A DNA stretch of 64,000 nucleotides from Streptomyces sp. ADI96-02 (GTDB lineage Bacteria; Actinomycetota; Actinomycetes; Streptomycetales; Streptomycetaceae), in contig NZ_ML123034.1 in the NCBI RefSeq assembly GCF_003846185.1, positions 6,645,070-6,709,069 on the forward strand, in the 5' to 3' direction. The notes under the pieces were generated by a model. The model did no database searches, was not told the origin of the DNA, and saw nothing but the letters and a program-made list of their open reading frames with translations. Positions 51,312-60,510 of the stretch are shown here, piece by piece (the stretch's first letter is position 1; each line of letters starts with the position of its first letter). The position numbers and the translations under genes were made by a program.

Positions 51312-52394
51312 CTACTCTTGGATGCGAATGGGACCCCGCGTGCCGTCACTTCGCTCGTGCCGGCGCCATTCGGTGCCGTCCCGGGTGTCGTGCAGACGTA
51401 TCCCGCCGGCAGCAAGGGCATCGCGCAGCTCATCGGCCAGGTCCCAGTCGCCGCCCGCGCGCAGGCGGCTGCGAAGGGTCCAGCAGCGGGCCGAGAATCC
51501 GCGCGAGGGTGTGCTCCGGTTCCGCCATGCCGCGCCGGGCCTGCCGGGCGAGCAGATGGATCATTCCGTGCAGCACCGTGCGGGCCCACTCCCCGCCCTG
51601 GTCCTCCTCCATGTCCGCGCTCCAGGCCGCGATCACGGTTTCGAGCTCCACCATCGCCTCGGCCATGGCCCGGGCGTCACATGCGTCCCTGGCTACGCCG
51701 AATCGTGCTTCCGACGCCGCGACGGCCTCCTGGAGAGTGGTCGTGCCACCCGTAGGCGGAAGGTCGGAGGAGCCCTGATCGGTGCTGGCGGAACGATGCA
51801 GAACAGGGAGGGCGCCGCTCGCCCCTCTGCCACCCACCAGATCTGAGGAACCACCGCGACCGGAAGACCCAGTGTCCCGAGGAGGTTCAGACCGTCCAGC
51901 CAGACGGGCGGGTGTCCTGCCTTGTACACCTCGTATACGGGCAGCGCCGCGAAGCCCACCGTACAGGCCGCCGCGGAAGCCATCACCGTCACACCGTGCC
52001 GCCGTGCGACCCGTTCGCACAGGATCTCCCCGAGTCGCTGGGTGTGCCAGCGCTCCAGTGCGTAAGAGGGACTGCCGGGGCCCGAGAACACCCAGCTCGC
52101 CCTGCGCACCCGGTCACGGATCCGGTCACCCTCATTGTCGGCCGTGCCGATGGAGGAGGAGTCCGCGTCCGGCGCGACCTCGGTGGTGAGCCCGACGGAC
52201 TTTCGAAAATACTCCCGCGCACGAGTGGAGATGTCATCCCTGTTGACCTGAAATCCGTACGGCGTTTCCAGGATCACCGCGTCACGGTCGCCCCCTCTAT
52301 GGGCGGCCAGCTCACGGTGCAAGGTGACCATGGTCGGACTGGTCTCACCCGAACCCATCAACGCCAGGATCCCGCGCCCCTCTTCCACACCCAT
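51312..52394 (-). pseudogene. Broken type 1 glutamine-amidotransferase-like / CysS C-terminal-domain fusion gene
   Basis: The N-terminal part, from ATG 52394, matches peptidase E/cyanophycinase-like proteins: LALMGSGETSPTMV near 10, ETPYGFQ near 44 and FSGPGSPSYALE near 100 with the nucleophile region SAAACTVGF near 140. It breaks off after about 200 residues (51790). In a second frame, TLQEAVAASEARF through RTVLHGMIHLL follows, and in a third frame DWDLADELRDALAAGG, which is the C-terminal domain of cysteinyl-tRNA synthetase-like proteins. Intact Streptomyces homologues seem to fuse these two modules. Here an internal deletion and one or two frameshifts have destroyed it. Confidence 0.7.
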
Positions 52395-52572
52395 CCGCCC
52401 CCTCCATTCCGGCGAGCGGATACCGGCTGCACCGCCCGTAGGACCCGAACTTCCGGCAGGGCCCTATTCGTACCCACGCGACATCGGTCGCATACCGCAG
52501 GGTCCACGAGCAGGGGGGCACGCCGAAGGCGGCAGCGCCGGGGAGAGGGTCTGTCGCCTTCCCGAAGCCCTG

Positions 52573-54234
52573 TCACCAGGGTCCGGCAGCGGCGCGCAGC
52601 ACCAGGCCCAGCCCGACCGCCAGTACGAGTCCCGATGTCGCCACCGGGCCCCAGCGTGCCAGCCTCCGCAGCCTCTTCCAACGGGCAGCCGCCGAAGTGC
52701 GCGCAGCGAGGTCGATGCGGTCGCGCAACCGGACGAGCAGCAGGCCGGCCAGCGTGAGCGTACCGGCCATACCGAGTCCGTAACCGATGACCAGAAGGAC
52801 TCCGAACGCCGTACGGCCCAGGGCTACCGCTCCGAGCAGGACGACGAGTGCGGAAGGACTGGGTACGAGACCGCCCGCGATACCCATGCCCACGAGCCCG
52901 CCGCGTCCGGCGGCGGGGGCGGGGTGCGAGTGATTCGCAACGGAACCGTGGGCGTGACCGTGGCTGGCGTGCGTGTGATGATGCGGCTCGGCCTGAACTG
53001 TGGTCAGGACCGCGACCGGCGAGGCATCATCACCGGTCGGAGCCGGAGCCGGAGCCGGAGTCGAGCCGTGTTGTGAGGCGGCGTGCTCGTGGTCTTGGTG
53101 ATGATGGCCAGGACTGTGATGATGGCCGTGGCCATGGTGGTGGCCGTGTGCGGGCCTGTCTTGTACCGCGGCGCGCAGCAGCCACAGTCCGATTCCTGTC
53201 ACCAGCAGGCCGCTGGCCAGTCCCAGCGAGGCCAGCACGGTTTCACCCGCGAGTGTCGTTGCGATGGGCAGCGCGAGGCCCAGTACGAGGACTCCCGCGG
53301 TGTGGGTGAGGGTGACGGTCGCGCCGACGGTCACCGCGTCTCGGGGTGTGCCGCGCCGGCCGGCGAGGTAGGCGGCCATGATGGTCTTGCCGTGTCCGGG
53401 CATGGCCGCGTGCGATGCGCCGAGAACGACGGCCAGCAGGAGTGCCAGGAGCCCGACCGGGATGGTGAGTTCGCGCGCTCCGACCAGCGAGTCGAAGGTG
53501 CCGGAGACCTTGCCCAGTGCGGCCGCGAACGGGCCGGGAACGAACTCCCCGCCGGGCAACGCGGCGGATGCCGCCGACGCCCCGCCGGATCCGCCCGGCT
53601 CGGTGCGTAGGGTGGCGGAACGCTGGTTCAGACGGGGTGTCAGCGGATCGGCCGGGTAGCGGCGAAGCTCGTCGGTGGCCGAGACAGCAGGTACGTCACC
53701 CGAATCGAGGGTGACGCCCCGCCCCCGCGCGGTGATCTCCTGCCAGCCGATCCTCCGGCTGTCGTACGAGGTCTGGACGCTCACGTTCGAAGGCCGCCGC
53801 AGATCCGCTTCGGCGGTGAGTTCGCAATGGAGGCGGCTGGTCTGCAGGCCCGCTTCACCGGGGTGGTAGGAGAAGGCGGAACTTCGGACGCCGAAGCGCA
53901 GGGGCTTCTCGCCGGTGCTCACCCGCAACCGGTCTGCCGCCGAGGCGCAAGCCGTACGTGCGTAGGCGCGTGCCTCGGCCGCGTCGATGCCTCCCCGGCC
54001 ATTGCGGTCTACACCGGGGCGTTCCTGTGCGGCGGCGATTTCGGCCCGGTCGACGACGAGACGGACATCGATGCGGTCCTGGTGGAGGGTGAGACCGGTG
54101 TGGTGATTGACCGTGAAGTTCCCCAGTGGATGCGCGGCAGCGACTGGGGCGTTCGCCGCACTGACGGCGAGCGTCAGAGTCAGCAGAGCCCCAGCCGCCG
54201 AGGCCCGGCGGCAGGCGGTGGAGGTGGTGTTCAT
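52573..54234 (-). CDS. HoxN/NixA/RcnA-like nickel-cobalt transporter with exported N-terminal domain
   Basis: A 553-residue protein. A signal peptide precedes an extracellular beta-rich domain (residues about 35-225), as in HupE/UreJ-like or DUF fusion proteins. From about 245 there are six or seven helices with HAAMPGHGKTIMAAYLAG near 275, the nickel-binding helix pattern of the family. A cytoplasmic loop near 365-430 is a histidine run (repeated HGHHH and HSH), typical of RcnA/NicO metal-sensing loops. It would move Ni(II) or Co(II) across the membrane. The ATG overlaps the stop of the TPR gene (ATGA). Direction of transport cannot be read. Confidence 0.88.
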   Translation of the reverse strand: MNTTSTACRRASAAGALLTLTLAVSAANAPVAAAHPLGNFTVNHHTGLTLHQDRIDVRLVVDRAEIAAAQERPGVDRNGRGGIDAAEARAYARTACASAADRLRVSTGEKPLRFGVRSSAFSYHPGEAGLQTSRLHCELTAEADLRRPSNVSVQTSYDSRRIGWQEITARGRGVTLDSGDVPAVSATDELRRYPADPLTPRLNQRSATLRTEPGGSGGASAASAALPGGEFVPGPFAAALGKVSGTFDSLVGARELTIPVGLLALLLAVVLGASHAAMPGHGKTIMAAYLAGRRGTPRDAVTVGATVTLTHTAGVLVLGLALPIATTLAGETVLASLGLASGLLVTGIGLWLLRAAVQDRPAHGHHHGHGHHHSPGHHHQDHEHAASQHGSTPAPAPAPTGDDASPVAVLTTVQAEPHHHTHASHGHAHGSVANHSHPAPAAGRGGLVGMGIAGGLVPSPSALVVLLGAVALGRTAFGVLLVIGYGLGMAGTLTLAGLLLVRLRDRIDLAARTSAAARWKRLRRLARWGPVATSGLVLAVGLGLVLRAAAGPW

Positions 54235-55568
54235 GAGGTGCCTTCTATCCTGCTGAGCGCGGCACGGGCGCGCGGTGCGTGCAACGGGTGGAAGTGTGGG
54301 TCGATCGCCAGAGCCCGCGCGAGATCCTCGCGGGCTGACGGATCCTCCAGGGCCAGGCGGATCATGGCCCGGTGGTAGTGGAACAGGGCGCTCGGCGTGC
54401 CGAGGTCCAGGGCGCGGTCCGCGTATCGCAGCGCCTCCGCGTTCCGCCCGGCCCGGTGCAGCGCCCAGGCGTAAGCGTCCTGCACGGCGATAAAGGGCCG
54501 TTCCCGGGCAGCGGCGGCGCCCATGCCGACGGCCAGTCGGGCTGCGCCGTGGTCGGCTTCGAAAAGGATCGCGTCCACGTCGGCCGGCTCTCCGGAGGCT
54601 CCGCGCACCTTCTCGTGCGCGCGCAGGACCTCGTACTGATCATTGGCTTCTTCGGTGTCGCCGAGGGACTGCTGAAGCTCGCCCAGGCCGAGAAGGTACT
54701 GCGGCAGGGGAACGATCTCGACGGCTGCCGTGTAGTCGGCCACGGCCTGCTGGTCGTGGCCGAGTGCCGCGTGCGCGCGGGCCCGTGCTTCCAGCAGCGG
54801 AGCGTCTTCCGGAGCGGCACTCAGACCGTCCTGGGCTTCCCGCAGCGCGGTGCGCGCGTCGCCCGCATCCTGCGCGAGGGTGGCGAGATGGAGCCGGGCG
54901 AACGCCTTGTCCCCAGGCGTCGCGGCGCTCTCCAGCGCACGCCGCATGAGAGTGCGCGCCTGAGCGATGTCGCCCCGCAACTCCCAGGTGTAGGAGGCGC
55001 GGGCCAGCGAGGACACGTCGGGACGCAGATCCGTCATGCGCTGCACAGCACGGTACGACTCCTCGTAGCGGCCGAGCTGCGTGTAGGCGTCGGCGAGAAC
55101 ACCCTGTGCCGCCGCGTTCGACGGATTGGTGGCAGCCGCCTTGCGCCCCCAGGCCAGAGCCGTCCGGAAATCGTGCCGCGCGGCGGCCAGTGCCCCCATG
55201 GCCGTCTCGGCCTGGTAGTTGTCGCGCGGCTGGACCTTCAGGGACCTGCGAAGCGCGGAATCGGCCTTGGCGTACAGCGCGGGATCCGCGGTCGTGCGGC
55301 CCTCCTGCACGTACGCCATGCCCAACTGGGCCCACCCGGCATGATTCCGGGGCAGTCGGCGCAGGTCCTCCAGGAGCGCGGGAACACTTCCTCTCGGCGG
55401 TCCCGCCGACGGCCCCCGCACCGAGATGGGGTCCGTATCGCCCGGACCGAGCCAGAGGGCTCCCGCGACGAAAAGCCCCACCCCCAGGCCTACGGACACG
55501 GACAGACCGCGCCGCCATCGGCGCACGGCTTTTCGGGGCCGCACATCTGCGGTCGGGCGCTGAGTCAC
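54231..55568 (-). CDS. Membrane-anchored tetratricopeptide-repeat protein
   Basis: A 445-residue protein with one N-terminal membrane helix (LSVSVGLGVGLFVAGALWLG) after an Arg-rich start, then at least eight TPR units outside, for example NAAAQGVLADAYTQLGRYEES and YLLGLGELQQSLGD. TPR arrays bind other proteins. It uses a GTG start with GAGGGAG closely upstream and is translationally coupled to the nickel-cobalt transporter, which suggests a shared complex or assembly role. Pairing of this TPR with such a transporter recurs near DUF4331 genes in Streptomyces, as I recall, but I could not check this. Confidence 0.85.
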   Translation of the reverse strand: MTQRPTADVRPRKAVRRWRRGLSVSVGLGVGLFVAGALWLGPGDTDPISVRGPSAGPPRGSVPALLEDLRRLPRNHAGWAQLGMAYVQEGRTTADPALYAKADSALRRSLKVQPRDNYQAETAMGALAAARHDFRTALAWGRKAAATNPSNAAAQGVLADAYTQLGRYEESYRAVQRMTDLRPDVSSLARASYTWELRGDIAQARTLMRRALESAATPGDKAFARLHLATLAQDAGDARTALREAQDGLSAAPEDAPLLEARARAHAALGHDQQAVADYTAAVEIVPLPQYLLGLGELQQSLGDTEEANDQYEVLRAHEKVRGASGEPADVDAILFEADHGAARLAVGMGAAAARERPFIAVQDAYAWALHRAGRNAEALRYADRALDLGTPSALFHYHRAMIRLALEDPSAREDLARALAIDPHFHPLHAPRARAALSRIEGTS

Positions 55569-55885
55569 AGTCTCCCTCGGTCCAGGAATGGAAGAGCCCG
55601 GAGTCGGTGAACACCGGGCAGAGGCTATGGTTCACACATCCATCCAGGTGACCGGACGCCCGGTCGCCTGGAAGGGCATGCGAGCGGACCGGCTCCCCGG
55701 TCGCCAGAGCATGTAGTGAGCAGTCCATGTGCGCAGCGCTACCAGATCACGAGAGTCCTGGCGCTGCCCGCCGGGCGCGGCCATTCAGCGGCACCTGATA
55801 CGGACGATCACACGACCGGCTCCAGATCCGGAAGATCGAGCCCTCCGGGCCCATCCTTCAACTAGTAGGCCCTGTTACTGAGGTT
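55569..55885. other. Upstream region of the TPR gene
   Basis: Around 317 bases with no gene. The part next to 55569 should contain the promoter of the TPR-transporter operon. Near 55860-55900 composition falls and a TAGGCCCTGTTACTGAGG-like stretch looks like an insertion-sequence boundary, but no matching end was seen. Confidence 0.3.
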
Positions 55886-56557
55886 TCAAGGTGGGGTCGG
55901 TGGGTTGATGGCCAGTCTTGTGGCGAGCTGCGTTTCGTGTCTGCGGTCGTGGGCGGAGCCTTTCGACGTCCGGACAGGGGTGGCGGTGGGCTGCTGTATA
56001 TCGTGCGCCGGATCGCCGGTTTGGCCAATCGGCGATCCCGCGTTATGGTGCCCGCCTCGTGCGGGCCGATGATCAGCGTGAACGGCTGCTGGGGCGGCAG
56101 GCGGTGGCCGCCGGAGTCGCCGGCGCACCGGCGGCGAGTGGGTCTTCTGCTCGCGACCCGGCTGCCCCTGGCGCGTGCAGGTCTGGTGGGTGGGAGTCTC
56201 GGAGAGACCCGTCAGCAGCGAACTCGGAATGTGCGGGGACGCGGTGATGGCCCAGGTGGGACGGTCCGTACCGGGACCGGCTCGGATGGTCCAGGTGGCT
56301 GCGTTCTGGGGGTGCTGCGCGGTCAGTGGGTCAAACTGAACCCCTGCGTCCCCGTCGGGGGACGTCCAGCGGATCCCGTGCCCGTTCAAGGCGTGCTTCC
56401 ATCCGGCCTCCGTGAGCGGCTGAGTGGCTGCGGTGACCATCTTCTCGTCCACCGGGGCGCCAACGGCCGTGTCCCAGCCGTCACCCTCGGCGAGGTGGAT
56501 CAGGAGATCCTGCAGCACCGGGGTGTTGGTGGCGGCCGGGTACGTCCGGATTCGGCC
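55886..56557 (-). pseudogene. DUF317 protein relic
   Basis: The minus-strand frame runs from an in-frame TAA at 56558-56560 and contains the C-terminal DUF317 pattern typical of Streptomyces paralogues: TEAGWKHALNGHGIRWTSPDG near the middle, FDPLTAQH, then RPTWAITASPHIPSSLL. DUF317 proteins are usually two-domain, about 230-300 residues; here only one domain and no valid start remain. After the domain the sequence turns Pro/Arg/His-rich and meaningless. Functions of the family are unknown. Confidence 0.6.
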
Positions 56558-56756
56558 TTATGCCAGCGGCCGAGACCCCCGGATCAACCGGGCCTTGAGC
56601 AGGCGCCTCCTCAACCCGGGCGCCGATCGCGCGCCGAGGTGAAGTGCGGTCGAAGGCGCCCGGGGTGCTCTGCCGCCCACCACCTGGCGAACCGCGAACT
56701 ACGTCCCATGGAGAGGGGGTCGGCTGCCACGCGCGCAGGTTCCGTGAGGGGGAGGC

Positions 56757-57575
56757 TTATCCGGCGAGCGGAGCGTCCGAATCGAGGGCGCCCTCGGCGG
56801 TCGGAACCGTGACCTTGACCGCTCGTCCGAGGTCGGTGAGCGTGAGGGTGGTGGTCGAGGACACCGCGCCCGGGATGTTCATGGACAGGCGTATCTGCAC
56901 GGCCCGCTGCTGCTTGTCGACCCACACATCGGCGGTCGCGGGAATCTCGCCGCCCAGCATGTCGCGGAGTTGCTCCGACTTCCCCAGCATCTCCTTCGAC
57001 ATGTTGAGGACGAGCGCCTTATGGCTGAGCGGAGCGTGGTAGCGGGTCGTCGCGGTACCCGCCACTGTCTCCGTGCCGAACCGGTCGTACTCGGAGCTCA
57101 TGGATGCCTGCCGAAGAAGGTGGGCGGGGTCGTTCCCGGGTGCTCGGAGAGCATGCTGGACCTTGGCATCGGCGCGACCGGTATAGGACCAGGGCACCGT
57201 TTCCGTGCCGGCGGTACCACGGACGTAGATCCGCTCGGGGGTGAGGACCAGATCGAACTCGGCGACGTCCTCCACCTTCGAGTTGACGGTCCCCGAATTC
57301 CGCGCGAAGTCGTGGGCGCCCTTGGCCGTGATCGTGTGTGTGGGTTCGCCCGGGGTGGTCCCCATCTCGGTCTTCATCACCGTACGGGCGCTGGTCTCAC
57401 GGGTCTTCTGGACGGCGGCCCGAACCGCCTGCGTGTAGTTGGCGTACGGTGAGGCAGCGGCTGCCGAGCCATTCCCGGCGGCCTGGGCTTCGCTCTCCGA
57501 AGTCTGCTGCGCACAACCGCTGCTCAATGCCGCGGCGACGCACGCCATCGCCACACTCGGAACTCGACGCCTCAT
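56757..57575 (-). CDS. Exported lipoprotein (LppX/LprAFG-like fold)
   Basis: A 272-residue lipoprotein. The signal peptide ends in the lipobox ALSSGC, so Cys19-20 would carry the lipid anchor. The mature part follows the two-lobed beta sheet pattern of LppX/LolA-like carriers: ETSARTVMKTEMGT, VYVRG-like strand IYVRGTAG, SWSYTG-like PWSYTG near 150, and WVDKQQRAVQIRLSM near 230. Such proteins move lipids or bind hydrophobic ligands at the outer face. The ATG at 57575 gives the best signal peptide; earlier in-frame starts exist. Confidence 0.82.
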   Translation of the reverse strand: MRRRVPSVAMACVAAALSSGCAQQTSESEAQAAGNGSAAAASPYANYTQAVRAAVQKTRETSARTVMKTEMGTTPGEPTHTITAKGAHDFARNSGTVNSKVEDVAEFDLVLTPERIYVRGTAGTETVPWSYTGRADAKVQHALRAPGNDPAHLLRQASMSSEYDRFGTETVAGTATTRYHAPLSHKALVLNMSKEMLGKSEQLRDMLGGEIPATADVWVDKQQRAVQIRLSMNIPGAVSSTTTLTLTDLGRAVKVTVPTAEGALDSDAPLAG

Positions 57576-57816
57576 GGTCGTTGCCTCACATTCGCACAGG
57601 ACATCCGCCCGATGCGGCATGCTCCCTCTGTGCCGAGCAGCCTATGAGGCCGCGCGCTGCGCCCTCGCTCCGGGGCCGCTCCACCCCACTGTCGCCACAG
57701 GGCGAGCGCTTCCAGGGACGCGCGGAGCCGGAGGCTTCGGCGTTAAGTCGCCGAGCAGGCGACGGCACAGGGCTCCAGGCGCGCCCCACCACCCTGCTGC
57801 TTTTACGCCGCGCCTG

Positions 57817-58365
57817 CTACGGCGCGGGAGTGGAGGTGAGGGTGAGGGTGTCGTCGCAGGCGGCGGTCGGCAGGACCGCCTTCGCGGCTACGGCGGCCGC
57901 CCACCGGTCGTCAGTTTGGCCGTCCGGGGTGCGTTCTGCGCCCCAGACCCACCGTCCGCTGCTCTCGGTCCGGTCCAGCACGGCGACGGCGTAGCGCTGC
58001 CCGGTGACCAGAGGCTGGTAGAGAGGTTCGGCGGTGGTGTAGGTGCCCTGGGCGGTGCGGGAGACGGCCTGAGAGAGGTCCATGTCGCTCTGGGAGCTGC
58101 CCTTGAGGGTCTTCTCCACGGTGAGGGTGGCGACTTGCACCCCGGTGCTGGGGTCGTCGGCGTCGGGGATGTAGCGGGTGGGGCCCGTGACGGTGCCGAT
58201 GACGACGGTGGGGGCATAGGCGGCGACGTACTCGGGTGTGCCGGCAGGCGGGGCGCACACCGAGGAGACGGTGACGTCGCCGTCGTTCGTCAGGAGGTAG
58301 GCGCCGGTGGTGGCCGTGAGGACGAGGCCGGCGGCCGCGGCGGTGATCCAGGCCCGCTTGCGCAT
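57817..58365 (-). CDS. Exported NTR/TIMP-like domain protein
   Basis: A 182-residue protein with a signal anchor (residues about 5-25). The following pattern, a Cys followed by a strand ending TVVIGTVTGPTRY, then TLTVEKTLKGSS near 95, resembles netrin (NTR) modules such as tissue inhibitors of metalloproteases and complement C3 tails (Cys-x(n)-aromatic, VxGxV, ..EKxxKG). Cysteines near 46 and 172 could form a disulfide. It starts three bases before the stop of the upstream protease gene ends, so translation is coupled. An inhibitor role for the protease next door is an inference; no TIMP N-terminal Cys at residue 1 of the mature chain can be confirmed. Confidence 0.6.
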   Translation of the reverse strand: MRKRAWITAAAAGLVLTATTGAYLLTNDGDVTVSSVCAPPAGTPEYVAAYAPTVVIGTVTGPTRYIPDADDPSTGVQVATLTVEKTLKGSSQSDMDLSQAVSRTAQGTYTTAEPLYQPLVTGQRYAVAVLDRTESSGRWVWGAERTPDGQTDDRWAAAVAAKAVLPTAACDDTLTLTSTPAP

Positions 58366-58367
58366 GA

Positions 58368-58958
58368 CTATCTCCAGAGCTTCGAGTAGTTGGCCTTGTC
58401 GACGGCCTGGGGGGAGGTGATGGGCGGTGACGCGATGTCCGTCCACATCAGCGACAGGACCCGGCCGGACTTGTGGCACAGGCCGAGCGCGTGACCCACC
58501 TCGTGAGCGGCGGCCGAGTTCATGAAGGCGCGGCCGCGACCGCTCATCTTGTCCCGGTTGAACCGGACGTAGTCGGTGGCGCCGACGCCGGAGTCGCGAA
58601 CGTACTGGGCCACCGCCGCCCGGCCACCGGTGCCGCCCCCGTAGTCACGGAACTCAAGGTCGTTGACGGTGGTGGCGGAGTCGGGGCGCAGCTTGATCTT
58701 CGCTCCGGAGAACTGCCATGCCTTGAGGGCGTGTTCGCGGGGCCCGTCGTAGCGGGTTCCGTCCGTCCAGCGGATCTCTGCGTCGTCGACGGCGGATTCA
58801 CCGCGGCGCTCGCGCTCGCCGCTGATGCAGGGTGCCGGGGCCACGGCCACCGCACCGCGGCTCAGTTGGTCCGCGACGACCGAGGGAAACGTGGGGATGA
58901 GGATCAGGGGTACCGCGAGAGCTACGACGGCCGAGACTCCCTGTGCGTTCGGTGTCAC
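58368..58958 (-). CDS. Matrixin/snapalysin-like zinc metalloprotease
   Basis: A 196-residue exported protein with an N-terminal hydrophobic segment (SAVVALAVPLILIPTF). The zinc signature HEVGHALGLCH near residue 158 has the His-Glu-x-x-His-x-x-Gly-x-x-His pattern of metzincins such as snapalysin and matrixins; LMWTDI follows in the place of the Met-turn (the expected SLMW region). SAAAHEVGH precedes it in the usual way. The GTG at 58958 is the best start because a signal helix follows; the frame runs much further upstream but is Pro/Arg-rich nonsense. It forms an operon with the NTR-like gene downstream. Confidence 0.78.
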   Translation of the reverse strand: MTPNAQGVSAVVALAVPLILIPTFPSVVADQLSRGAVAVAPAPCISGERERRGESAVDDAEIRWTDGTRYDGPREHALKAWQFSGAKIKLRPDSATTVNDLEFRDYGGGTGGRAAVAQYVRDSGVGATDYVRFNRDKMSGRGRAFMNSAAAHEVGHALGLCHKSGRVLSLMWTDIASPPITSPQAVDKANYSKLWR

Positions 58959-59425
58959 AGTATGTGATCCTACGGGCTGTGCGGGGCGCTTCGGCCGGTG
59001 TAGGAGCCGGTGCGCCACAGTCTGGCGTGATGTGGAGGCCCCTGGCCGGAGCGGTGCCCCTCGAACGGGTGAAGGACCACATGTTTTTTCTGGAAGGTCC
59101 CACCGCTCAGTGATGATGCCGTCCGTGAGCTCTATTCTCCCGTCGCGCCGCATTGCAGCCTGCCTCACACCGCCCGCCGTCGCTCCGGTGCCGGTACACG
59201 GCACGTTGGTGCTACACGGCACGTTGGTGCGTGATGCGAGCCGAGGAGCGCCGTGCGGACGTTGCCGAGGTGCATCGTCTTGAGGAAGCCAGGGAGTCGG
59301 AGGGCCGTAGCAACGAGGGCATCCTGCGGCGGCTGCTGCATCGGGTCGGGGTGACACGGCTTCTTGCTCCGGAGAAGACCTGGAGTCCGCCGACGGGCAG
59401 TTGAACGGAGTCCTGCGGCTGGCCG
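58959..59425. other. Interval upstream of the protease gene
   Basis: Contains the protease promoter. A rightward frame at about 59236-59404 reads as an acidic/Arg-rich helix (RAEERRADVAEVHRLEEA) without a start signal and without partners. It is probably a relic. Confidence 0.3.
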
Positions 59426-59935
59426 ATGACCGGGACCACGACCTGCTGGAGCTGGCACCCACCACGGCTCGTGTACCGGGACCATCGGCGCGCGTTCTTC
59501 ACCCGCAACACCCGCAACACACTCAACACTCGCCGACACCTCCTCGACGCCGACGGACGACCCTTGCTCGACGAGCACGGCCGCCCCTCCGGCCCGGTCT
59601 ACGGGCCCGACGCCATCGAGGACGTCACGTTCATCAGGCACCGCACCTGGGTCCGCGGCACCTGGATCAATGAGCGTCTTCCTCCGCGACCCGGCGCGAC
59701 GCCGGCCTTCGGCCGCACGAACCCTTCACCCCGCAGGAACGCGACGCTGCGGCCGCGTGGCCCTGGCCTGCGTACTCCGACTCACTCACCGACGCCGAGA
59801 ACGCCGCCCTCTTCCGGTGGCGGGATGCCGCCGGCACCGGACATAGCGCCGCCGCCTCCTGGCACCTCACGCAGCGGTCCGTCCCGCTCGGTTTTGACCA
59901 CGTCGCCCGGACCGGCGGGGACGCATCTGTGACAA
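59426..59935 (+). pseudogene. Decayed ORF of unknown family
   Basis: Two plus-strand frames are compatible with one former protein. From about 59470 the first reads YRDHRRAFFTRNTRNTLN and LLDADGRPLLDEHGRPSG, then DVTFIRHRTWVRGTWINE. Near 59685 the meaningful frame switches to DAGLRPHEPFTPQERDAAA and LTDAENAALFRWRDAAG. No known domain was recognised. The switch suggests a frameshift, but it might also be chance in GC-rich DNA. Confidence 0.35.
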
Positions 59936-60510
59936 GGCCGGCTTGCGGAGTTCGGGTCGCTTCTTTCGGTATCGGCATGGAGGTCCGGGGGCAGCGGGGC
60001 CAGGTCGGCCCGCTGCCCCCGCTCGCCGCCAGCGGAAATTCGGGCGCTCTGCCGCCTTGACCGGTGAAGTCAGTCACCCTAACGGGGTAATGCTCGGCGG
60101 ATCACGGGACAGTACATTAAGAACGGTAACGCTGAAGGTGATACCGGGCCTCAGCCATTTCTATACTGGACGCCCGGCGTGGCCCGCCCTGTACCGGCAG
60201 CAGAACTCCGAAGTGAGGCCGATACGGCCGCTTCTGTTGCCCACTCCAAGGACATGACCGGCTGTGGGACCACGTAGCTGGATGACGATCGACGTCATGT
60301 CAGCCACACCCCGGCGGTCAGCCGACGCACGGTCTTCTTCCACCCCCTGATCGATCTGCCGCCTTCGGGCTCACCGGTATCACTCAACGCGCCTGCCTTT
60401 CGCTTCTATCCGTTTCGGCGACGAGCCCCCTGCGGGCTCGAACTGGCGTTACCGGGCAGGGGGAGCCGGCCGCCGCTGCCAAAACCCCTACGAAAAAGTG
60501 GAGTTGACGC
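59936..60510. other. Non-coding interval before the Cys-rich protein gene
   Basis: About 575 bases. Bases 60080-60220 are clearly AT-richer, with possible promoters such as TATACT at 60161-60166. No gene could be supported. Confidence 0.35.
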
